Shown here: one piece after another, positions 54,967-62,117 of the stretch | Numbering within the stretch: the stretch's first letter is position 1 | How the letters are laid out: each line of letters begins with the position of its first letter | Program-made: the position numbers and the translations under genes | Notes under the pieces: model-generated | What the model was told of the DNA's origin: nothing | Databases searched by the model: none | What the model saw: the letters and a program-made list of their open reading frames with translations, nothing else | Assembly: GCA_963839515.1 (NCBI GenBank) | Contig: CAWIVN010000004.1 | Span: forward strand, 1 to 64,000 | Direction of reading: 5' to 3' | Length of the DNA stretch: 64,000 nt | Origin: Fredericiella sp963839515 | GTDB taxonomy: Bacteria > Chloroflexota > Anaerolineae > Caldilineales > Caldilineaceae

Positions 54967-55077
54967 AGGATTTCTTCTCCAGGCACTCGGCGCAGCCGAA
55001 CATAGGTCGCGGCAACAATCGGCCGTTACCATGAAGATAGCGGATCGAGCGTTTGGCGGGCGTTTGAGACCGCGTTT

Positions 55078-55410
55078 GTCTGAACCTTGACTTTTGGGAT
55101 TTGTGGGATTTTCTTGATTTGTGTGGTGGGTACCGCTCGTGTCACTTGGGGGGCGGATTGGGGATGGCAGTTGATTGTCTGAACCTTGATTTGTAGGATT
55201 TTCGGGATTTACTTGATTTGGGTGGTGGGTACCGCTCGTGCATTGGGGGGCGGTTTGGTGAATGTGAGGATTGGATTAGATTGATTACGCAGGATGGCAG
55301 TTGATTGTTCAAATCTTGATTCGTAGGATTGTAGGATGCCCCATGATTTGTCACATGCGCGGGGTCAGAATCATGGAAATCCTGCAAATCCCACGAATCA
55401 AGGTTCAGAC
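55078..55410. repeat. Cluster of GTCTGAACCTTGATT interspersed repeats upstream of the GxxExxY gene
   Basis: Units in plus orientation begin at 55078, 55177 and 55307 (the last degenerate, GTTCAAATCTTGATT). Each carries the core followed by (A/G)GGATTT and TTGATT steps; the first two also share GTGGTGGGTACCGCTCGTG. An inverted unit (GGAAATCCTGCAAATCCCAC, GAATCAAGGTTCAGAC) ends at 55410, 3 bp before the gene start. No gene is visible in the stretch. Confidence 0.85.
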
Positions 55411-55413
55411 ACC

Positions 55414-55797
55414 ATGCAGTACGAAGACATCACCCGTCGCATTATCGGCGCGGCCATGAAGGTGCATGCGACGTTGGGCAATGGCTTTCAAGAGGTCATC
55501 TACCAGCGGGCACTTGAGATTGAGCTGTCATATCACGAACTGACATTTGAGCGTGAGAAAGAAATGCCGATCTTCTATCGTAACCAACAGATTGGCACGC
55601 GTCGAGTCGATTTCTTTGTCGAACATAGTGTGATGGTGGAGCTAAAGGCAGTATTACAGCTAGAAGACGTACATTTGGCGCAAGCTATGAATTACCTGGA
55701 GGCGTACCATATACCAATTGGGCTTCTGATCAATTTTGGCGCCAAGAGCCTAGAATTCAAGCGCGTGCATAACCGGCGCCTGAACCACGCTTTGTAG
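55414..55797 (+). CDS. GxxExxY protein (PD-(D/E)XK nuclease fold)
   Basis: The 127-residue protein has the family's name motif in LGNGFQEVIYQRAL (G..E..Y). It also has a PD-(D/E)XK-like core: the Asp in RRVDFFVEHSVMVELKAV with the downstream E-x-K, preceded by FEREKEMPIFYRNQQIG and followed by QAMNYLEAYHIPIGLLINFG. GxxExxY proteins are widespread, also inside 23S rRNA intervening sequences, and their function is not established. Start and stop both lie within or beside units of the interspersed repeat: the start is 3 bp after an inverted core, and the last codons are the first bases of a 106-bp duplicated unit. Confidence 0.88.
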   Translation: MQYEDITRRIIGAAMKVHATLGNGFQEVIYQRALEIELSYHELTFEREKEMPIFYRNQQIGTRRVDFFVEHSVMVELKAVLQLEDVHLAQAMNYLEAYHIPIGLLINFGAKSLEFKRVHNRRLNHAL

Positions 55798-55996
55798 GAT
55801 TTCAAGATTACCATGGTTTGATGTCACCGAGACAGTACGAAGCGCGCAAAATCAAGGAAATCCCAAAAATCAGGCGAATCAAGGTTCAGACCACGCTTTG
55901 TAGGATTTCAAGATTACCATGGTTTGATGTCACCGAGACAGTACGAAGCGCGCAAAATCAAGGAAATCCCAAAAATCAAGTAAATCAAGGTTCAGA
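55785..55996. repeat. Tandem 106-bp duplication carrying inverted interspersed-repeat units
   Basis: Copies at 55785-55890 and 55891-55996 are almost identical. They begin CCACGCTTTGTAGGATTTC and end CAAGGAAATCCCAAAAATCA, then GCGAATCAAGGTTCAGA in copy 1 or AGTAAATCAAGGTTCAGA in copy 2. Copy 1 contains the stop of the GxxExxY gene; copy 2 encodes Ser-Glu-Pro-stop of the radical-SAM gene on the minus strand. Confidence 0.92.
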
Positions 55997-57862
55997 CAAC
56001 GTGATCGCCGTCACCACGCCGTGCTGTTCGCCCTTGAGCCGGCTCCAAGGCTGCCAGTCCTCAGCGCGCCAGGGTCCGCCCTTGGCGGCGGGGACGGGGC
56101 GAGCGGCGTTGCCGCCGTAGCGGAAGGCCCAGTCGGGGTCGCAGGCCTGGCAGGCGAGACAGCCTGCGCTGTCGGGCGGGCAGCTGAGACCGGTGCGGCT
56201 TTGCGCCGCCAGACGCAGTTCGTAGTGAAAGTAGTTTTCACTCACGCCGCTTTGTACGATATTCCAGGGCAGCGGCGCGCCGATCTCCCAGGCGCCGGTA
56301 TAGTGCTCTTTGTCAAGGTCAAGGCCGGACATGGCCTGGAAGAAGCTGCGCACGGTCAGGCCACCTGAGGGGATGGCCAGCAGTACCTCGGCCAACTGGC
56401 GGTCGCCGCGGCTCAGCACGGCCTGCACCTCGGCCCAGTCGGGCGCATCCGCGCGCACGTCTACGCCGTGGCGGGCAAGCGATTGGTAGATGAACTTCTG
56501 CCGTTTGCGCAGCAGATCGCTGGGGGTCATCGCCTCCCACTGGAACGGTGTGTGCGCTTTGGGCACAAAGGGGGTGGCGTTGATGGCAATGCGGCGCTTG
56601 AAACGCTTGCGAGCGTTGAGCACGAAGTCGACGATGGCCTGGATATCGTCGTCTTGTTCGGTCGGGTGGCCGACCATGAAATAGAGCTTGAGTTGAGGAA
56701 AGTCATATTCCTGCGCCAGTGAAATGGCGGCCATCATCTGGTCTTCGGTCTGGGTCTTGTTGATCACGTTGCGTAGGCGCTGGCTGCCCGCCTCGGGAGC
56801 CACGGTCAGATTCTTGGCCCCAGTCTGGGCCAATGCGCGGACGAGCGGCACGCTGATCGGGTCCATGCGCATGGATGAGGCGCTGAGGCTGGCGCCCATG
56901 TGCTGCAACTCGGTGGCCAAGTCGTCGATCTGCGTGTGATCGCTGACTGCGGCACTCACGAGCCCGACCTTGGTTTGCCCCGCTGCAATGGCGCGTTCAG
57001 CCGATGCCAGGAGATGGTCAAGCGGCTGTTCGCGCGCCGGCCGGTAGACATAGCCGGCCAGGCAGAAGCGGCAGCCGCGGCCGCAACCGCGCGCGATCTC
57101 CATCAGGTGCATGTTGGAGAACTCGGTGTCGGGCGTGTAGAGCGTGCTGGTCGTGTCGTAGTCCGGCAGGCGGCGCACCCAGCGCCGCTCAACCTGGCGA
57201 AAGCCGATGTGGTTGGGATTGGATGGCCGCAGCGAGGGCACGTACCAGCCGGGCGTGCGGTCCAACTCGGCCAGCAGCGCGCTATGATCGTCGATTCCTC
57301 GATCGTCCAGACCGGTGCAACACAGATTAACCAGGTGCGGCACTGCCTCTTCCCCTTCGCCAATCAGGATGGCGTCAAAGATCGGCGCCATCGGCTCGGG
57401 ATTCATCGTCACCCCAGGGCCGCCGGCGATCAACAGCGGCCAGGGCCGGCCGTCCCACTGGCGTGATTCCTGGCGGTCGGCGGCGCGCGGCGGGATGCCG
57501 GCCTGCCGCAGCATCTCGATGACGCTGAAGTAGTCCATCTCCCAAGAAATGGTAAATGCCCAGAGGTCGAACTCATCGGGCGTGCGCCCGCCTTCGATCG
57601 ATTCCAGCGGCTTGCCGGCCTGGGCGCCGCCCTTCTCCCAGAAGATGCGCTCGCAGACCACGTCGGATTCGGCGTTGAACATACGATACAGCAATTGCAG
57701 GGCGAGACTGCTCATACCTACGAAGTAGGTCGTGGGCATACTGAGGGCGACGCGCATGCGCCCACCCCAATCTTTATAGATAGCGCCACTTTCCTGCGGC
57801 GTGTTTGTTTGTGCGTGGCGGTCCGTGTGACGGCCGCGTGCTTTCTGGCTGGTCTTTTTCAT
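55985..57862 (-). CDS. TIGR03960-type B12-binding/radical-SAM protein
   Basis: The 625-residue protein has an N-terminal B12-binding-like region (ALSMPTTYFVGMSSLALQLL, LIAGGPGVTMNPEPMAPIFD, LIGEGEEAVPHLV) and a radical SAM core. The cluster motif is CGRGCRFCLAGYVYRPAREQ (CxxxCxxC), followed by LTVAPEAGSQRLRNVINKTQ and LKLYFMVGHPTEQDDD. A C-terminal region of about 170 residues follows. The start at 57862 is chosen over an upstream ATG. Its substrate is unknown; in other bacteria it is often next to a TIGR03936 protein, which is not seen here. The last residues Ser-Glu-Pro come from the interspersed repeat. Confidence 0.88.
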   Translation of the reverse strand: MKKTSQKARGRHTDRHAQTNTPQESGAIYKDWGGRMRVALSMPTTYFVGMSSLALQLLYRMFNAESDVVCERIFWEKGGAQAGKPLESIEGGRTPDEFDLWAFTISWEMDYFSVIEMLRQAGIPPRAADRQESRQWDGRPWPLLIAGGPGVTMNPEPMAPIFDAILIGEGEEAVPHLVNLCCTGLDDRGIDDHSALLAELDRTPGWYVPSLRPSNPNHIGFRQVERRWVRRLPDYDTTSTLYTPDTEFSNMHLMEIARGCGRGCRFCLAGYVYRPAREQPLDHLLASAERAIAAGQTKVGLVSAAVSDHTQIDDLATELQHMGASLSASSMRMDPISVPLVRALAQTGAKNLTVAPEAGSQRLRNVINKTQTEDQMMAAISLAQEYDFPQLKLYFMVGHPTEQDDDIQAIVDFVLNARKRFKRRIAINATPFVPKAHTPFQWEAMTPSDLLRKRQKFIYQSLARHGVDVRADAPDWAEVQAVLSRGDRQLAEVLLAIPSGGLTVRSFFQAMSGLDLDKEHYTGAWEIGAPLPWNIVQSGVSENYFHYELRLAAQSRTGLSCPPDSAGCLACQACDPDWAFRYGGNAARPVPAAKGGPWRAEDWQPWSRLKGEQHGVVTAITLSEP

Positions 57863-57953
57863 GGCCGCCAGTATATCACGTATAGCGCAATCGTGTCCGT
57901 ATGCCAGCCACCCAGTGGCCGACACCCAATAACCGTCACCTGGTGGCCGTCAC

Positions 57954-59303
57954 CTAGTGCCTCATCTGCAGGCCCATCACGCGCGCACCGATACACTTGC
58001 CCTGTGCCAGGCCCGCTTCGTTGCCTGAGGGAAAGTGGATGCCGCCATACAGGCGTGACATGGCCGCTTCCTCGGCCGCAGCGTCAAAGGACGGAAACAC
58101 TCGCGGGGCGAAGCCCAGTCGCTCCTGTGTCCGGTCTACCAACAGGTAATCGTCGCCGAACAGGGCTGTCAGTACGGCCGCCGCGGCAGCGATCTCGGTG
58201 GAGTGACCCGACGGATATTCGGGGAAGGGCGGCGTGACGACTGGGTCGGTGGGTGTAGGGTTGTTCCAGGCGGGATCGATTACCCGTTGAATATAGTCGA
58301 TCGGGCGAATACGATTGTATTGATATTTCACGTTCCAGCAGCCGATAAAGGCATCGGCCACGGCAATACCCACACGGGCGAGAGTTTCCGCCGCCAGCGC
58401 CAGCGACGCATTCTCGTCGCGCAGCACCAGCGTGGCGAGGGCAATTGAATGCCCCGGCGGGGTGGCGGTGAGGTTGGGGTCGTCGGACCAGAAAAGCGCA
58501 ATGTCCCGCTGTTCCGGCGTCAGGTTGCGCACGGTGTCGTACACCTCCCGGGCTTCTAGGTACATCGGCGAGGTGGGATCAGTCGAATACGCCGGCGGTG
58601 GTGGCGGCGCACACTCGCTGCCGTCGGTTAGCATTAGCGGGCGGTTCTGTCCCCAATAGGGCTGCAGTGGGCGTTGATAGCTTGGTGGGGTGGGTGACCA
58701 TAAGCCTTCGCCGATCGGCGTGACATAGTTGAGCGGCGTGTTAAAGAAGTAGCCCTCATGCCCGCCATCGCTGCGTGACCAGGCGAAAATGGCCGCAGCT
58801 ACCAGGCGTCCATGGCGGATCGAGCGGCGAATGACGTCCGGCGGCGCCTGGTCCGCAAAGCGCTTGCGCAGGTTGATCTCCAGCCCGTCAATAGCGGCGC
58901 GCTGTGCGCCACCGCCGGCGGCAAACAGCCGGCGCGTGATCCCTGCCAGGGCAGCGTTGGCCACCGACGGCCAGTGATACTGAGCGCCGGACTCCACCTG
59001 CGGCAGCTGTGCCAGCCCATTGAGCTGCCCTGCCAAAGAGCTTGCGCCGGGTATTCCGGGCGCCACCGACTCGTAGAGAGTGACACCGGCATACCCCAAT
59101 GCGCGCGAGGCGACCGGCGGTGAAAAGCCAGGCGTCTGGCGAATGAGCTCGAGCGTGAGGTCAAACCAGGCAGTAGCGACCGAGTGGTCGTAGTCTTGTG
59201 CCGAGCGTGTGGTTTCCGGCTCAGCCTGGGCTTGGGCCGGCGGTGCATACGCCCCAAGGCAGGCGGCGACCAGCAACAGTAGAATCAAGTGACGTGAAGG
59301 CAT
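57954..59303 (-). CDS. Secreted vanadium-dependent haloperoxidase/PAP2-family protein
   Basis: The 449-residue protein has a signal peptide (HLILLLLVAACLGAYAPPAQ, AQA). The vanadate/phosphate-binding residues of the PAP2 superfamily appear in order: K and R in NVKYQYNRIRPIDYIQ, PSGH in FPEYPSGHSTEIAAAA, and SR with the catalytic His in MSRLYGGIHFPSGNEAG. Length and layout fit bacterial vanadium chloro/bromoperoxidase relatives, which oxidise halides with peroxide, although some relatives are phosphatases. Confidence 0.85.
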   Translation of the reverse strand: MPSRHLILLLLVAACLGAYAPPAQAQAEPETTRSAQDYDHSVATAWFDLTLELIRQTPGFSPPVASRALGYAGVTLYESVAPGIPGASSLAGQLNGLAQLPQVESGAQYHWPSVANAALAGITRRLFAAGGGAQRAAIDGLEINLRKRFADQAPPDVIRRSIRHGRLVAAAIFAWSRSDGGHEGYFFNTPLNYVTPIGEGLWSPTPPSYQRPLQPYWGQNRPLMLTDGSECAPPPPPAYSTDPTSPMYLEAREVYDTVRNLTPEQRDIALFWSDDPNLTATPPGHSIALATLVLRDENASLALAAETLARVGIAVADAFIGCWNVKYQYNRIRPIDYIQRVIDPAWNNPTPTDPVVTPPFPEYPSGHSTEIAAAAAVLTALFGDDYLLVDRTQERLGFAPRVFPSFDAAAEEAAMSRLYGGIHFPSGNEAGLAQGKCIGARVMGLQMRH

Positions 59304-59414
59304 ACGATTACTAACTCACATTTTGAGCGGTTCAGGCACACGGTGCGGTGGATATTGGAGCGCAGGCGTCAGCCGGCGCTTGCGTCGGAGCCTGCTCCCA
59401 GTCGCATCGTGCCC

Positions 59415-60779
59415 CTAGGATAGGGTGCTGCGTTCGACAAACCGGCCATCGCCCGGAGTGCCGACATAGCGCTCGTTCTCGACGATGACTTTGCCGCGCA
59501 GCAAGACGGTGCGCGGCCAGCCCATGACCTGTATACCGTCGTACGGAGTCCAGCCGGCGGTCTCGTGCAATGTTGAAGGAGAGATGGTCTTCTCGACATC
59601 CGGGTCGAAGATCACAATATCGGCATCGCAGCCGGGGGTTAGCCGCCCCTTGCGCGTCAAGCCCATCCAGCGCGCCGGATTCGTGCTGCACACCTGCACC
59701 CAGCGCTCAAGCGACAAGATGCCGGTATTGACGCCAAAGTGGTGCACCAAGGCCAGCCGCGCCTCGATGCTGGGCACGCCGCCCGGCACCTGGGTAAAAT
59801 CTCGTTGCGTCTTTTCGGCCAGCGTCCAGGGGCAGTGGTCCGTGCTGACGATCTGCAGCGTGTCGTTGGCGAGCGCCTGCCATAAGACATCTTGGTCTTC
59901 GAGACCGCGCAGAGGCGGAGCGCAGATATAGCGTGCGCCGTCAGGGTCGCCCAGGTGCTGGTCGGCATTGAGGAGGAGATATTGGGGGCAGGTCTCCGCC
60001 CAAACATCCAAGCCGCGGGCACGAGCAGCGGCGATCGCTTGTACGCTTTCTTCGCAGCCCACGTGAAAGACGAACAGGCGGCAGCCGGCCAGATCGGCCA
60101 ACTCGACGGCGCGCTGCACCGCTGTAGCCTCCAAGGGGGCAGGTCGCGTGTAGGTGTGCCAGATTGGCTCCGTATGGCCCTCGGCGAGGGCGTTGGCGCG
60201 CAGCATGTCGAGGATGGGGCCAGTCTCGCTGTGCAGCACCGTGCGACCTCCGGCCTCGCCTACCGCCGTCAGCGCGCGCAGCAGCGAGGTGTCGTCCAAC
60301 ATCACGCCGCCGTAGGCCTGGTACATCTTGAAGGTCGGCACGCCGGCCGCCACGACCTCCGGCACCTCGTGCAGCCGCTCGTTTGTCTCGGCATGCCAGG
60401 ACGGAATCGTCATGTGCAGGCCGTAGTCTATGGCGACCTGGCCGTCGGCCTCGGCGCGGCGCTGTTTGAACGCATGCAGCAGCGATTGTTCCGCCTCAGG
60501 CGCCACGAAGTCGATCAGGGTTGTCGTACCGCCACAGGCTGCAGCGATCGTGCCGTCACAAAAGCTGTCGGTGCTGACCAGGCCGGACAGCGCCATCTGC
60601 AGGTGGACATGATTGTCGACGGCGCCCGGAAAAACATAACAGCCCGTGGCGTCGATAGTGTGGTCTCCATGCAGGTTGCGGCCGAGCGCGACGATCTGCT
60701 CGTCTTGGATGGCCAGATCGGCTTCGACGACCCCGTCGCCGGTGATGAGCAGACCGTTGCGAATCACGAGAGTAGACAT
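59415..60779 (-). CDS. Dihydropyrimidinase/hydantoinase
   Basis: The 454-residue amidohydrolase begins TLVIRNGLLITGDGVVEADL and has metal-ligand motif DNHVHLQM. Further features are the Lys to be carboxylated in TFKMYQAYGGVML, the His ligands in TVLHSETG and RLFVFHVGCEE, and the Asp in VSTDHCPWTLAEK. It hydrolyses cyclic amides such as dihydrouracil or hydantoins; D-hydantoinase, dihydropyrimidinase and allantoinase cannot be separated with confidence, though SFCDGTIAAACGGTTTLIDF favours the hydantoinase group. GAGGATATCC precedes the ATG. Confidence 0.88.
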   Translation of the reverse strand: MSTLVIRNGLLITGDGVVEADLAIQDEQIVALGRNLHGDHTIDATGCYVFPGAVDNHVHLQMALSGLVSTDSFCDGTIAAACGGTTTLIDFVAPEAEQSLLHAFKQRRAEADGQVAIDYGLHMTIPSWHAETNERLHEVPEVVAAGVPTFKMYQAYGGVMLDDTSLLRALTAVGEAGGRTVLHSETGPILDMLRANALAEGHTEPIWHTYTRPAPLEATAVQRAVELADLAGCRLFVFHVGCEESVQAIAAARARGLDVWAETCPQYLLLNADQHLGDPDGARYICAPPLRGLEDQDVLWQALANDTLQIVSTDHCPWTLAEKTQRDFTQVPGGVPSIEARLALVHHFGVNTGILSLERWVQVCSTNPARWMGLTRKGRLTPGCDADIVIFDPDVEKTISPSTLHETAGWTPYDGIQVMGWPRTVLLRGKVIVENERYVGTPGDGRFVERSTLS

Positions 60780-60820
60780 AAGGATATCCTCACAACACGA
60801 CTCATGTTGTGGCGACGTTC

Positions 60821-61813
60821 CTAAGGTACAAACACACGCAGCAGCACTGCGTCTTCGTCGGCCTGTACCTGGAACTCGCCCATCTCTGCCGGCAGAAGCG
60901 CCCATTGTACGGCGGAGAGCGCTACTGGATCGGCGTCGGAGTAGATAGTGGCCTTGCCGCTCATCACGCCCCAGAGCTCGAACGTCGTGCCGTCGCACAG
61001 GCCAAAGAACTCGAAGCCTGCCGGCATGGTGAGCCGCTCGGTCTCAAAATAGGAGCATGCGGCCAGTTGTTCAACCTTGAAACCCTCGTCGTCCAGCACC
61101 AGCTTGGGGCTGACCGGCTTTGGCTCAATCAGCGAGAAGTCGAGCACGTCGAGCGACTGCTCAATGTGGAGCGGTCGCGGGCGGCCCCAATCATAGATGC
61201 GGTAGGTCGTGTCGCTGTTTTGCTGTATCTCGGTCACAATGATGCCGGGACCTAAGGCGTGGACGGCGCCCGATGGGACGAAGATGACGTCGCCCCCCTT
61301 CACCTGTAGGCGATGGAGCCCATCTGCGCTCTGTTCGCCGCCGATCACGGCAGCATACTTCTCCTTCGTCATGCCGGCGGCAAACCCATAGATCAACTCG
61401 GCGCCGGGCTCGGCGTGCAGCACCACCCACATTTCGGTCTTGCCCCACTCACCCTCATGTGCAAGCCCGTAGGCATCGTTGGGGTGCACCTGGATCGACA
61501 GCCAACGATTGCAGTCGAGAATCTTGACCAACAAGGGAAATCGTCCCTGGTCAAGCGCCTTGGTGTTATGCTCGCCGACTAGTTGGACGCCGAGCAACTC
61601 CATCGCTTCGGGCAGCGTCTTGCCGGCAAGCGGGCCGTTGTTGATGGTGCTGGACCCATTAGGGTGCGCTGCGATGTCCCAGCTCTCGGCGACAATCCCT
61701 GGCGGCAGCACACGGCCGAGGAATGTCTCCAAGTTGCGTCCTCCCCAAGGGTAATCTTTAAAGACGGGGTTGAATGTCATCGGGTAAAGCATCTGCTCGT
61801 CTACGCTGGACAT
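60821..61813 (-). CDS. manA: Mannose-6-phosphate isomerase, class I
   Basis: The 330-residue cupin enzyme begins NPVFKDYPWGGRNLETFLGR. It has the zinc-site segments SIQVHPNDAYGLAHEGEWGK (Gln, His) and TEMWVVLHAEPGAELIYGF (Glu), plus VPSGAVHALGPGIIVTEIQQ (His, then the Arg-bearing strand NSDTTYRIYDWGR). It interconverts mannose-6-phosphate and fructose-6-phosphate. It lies 41 bp upstream of the hydantoinase gene on the same strand, but a functional link is not evident. The ATG at 61813 has only a weak ribosome site; one at 61792 is possible. Confidence 0.92.
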   Translation of the reverse strand: MSSVDEQMLYPMTFNPVFKDYPWGGRNLETFLGRVLPPGIVAESWDIAAHPNGSSTINNGPLAGKTLPEAMELLGVQLVGEHNTKALDQGRFPLLVKILDCNRWLSIQVHPNDAYGLAHEGEWGKTEMWVVLHAEPGAELIYGFAAGMTKEKYAAVIGGEQSADGLHRLQVKGGDVIFVPSGAVHALGPGIIVTEIQQNSDTTYRIYDWGRPRPLHIEQSLDVLDFSLIEPKPVSPKLVLDDEGFKVEQLAACSYFETERLTMPAGFEFFGLCDGTTFELWGVMSGKATIYSDADPVALSAVQWALLPAEMGEFQVQADEDAVLLRVFVP

Positions 61814-61882
61814 AGGGCTTGACCTTTCTGCGTGGATACCAATTGAGGCTATTATGCCACAGAACATTCCTGGGACATTCAA

Positions 61883-62117
61883 CGTCCAATGAAAGTAGGC
61901 TGCAACCCAGTGTGCGTAGCATAATTGTAGATTTGTGGAACTTATTGCGTATGGTAAGCGTTAGGTGAATAGTGGAACTCTGCGCGCCATAAGTTTCCGT
62001 AAGCAATAGACCGTGCGTTGATGGTATACTAAGCGATAGGCATTGCACGAAACGCGTTGCGCGAACGGCGTTGCCACCTGTTTTACTGTCCTCATGTTTT
62101 TGAGAAGGACCATTTGT
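61883..62117. promoter_or_regulatory. Divergent promoter region between manA and the PA14 lipoprotein gene
   Basis: An AT-richer stretch precedes the lipoprotein gene, with TATACT near 62032 as a possible -10 but no good -35. A GAGAAGGA ribosome site lies at 62102-62109. No riboswitch-like structure was recognised. Confidence 0.3.
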
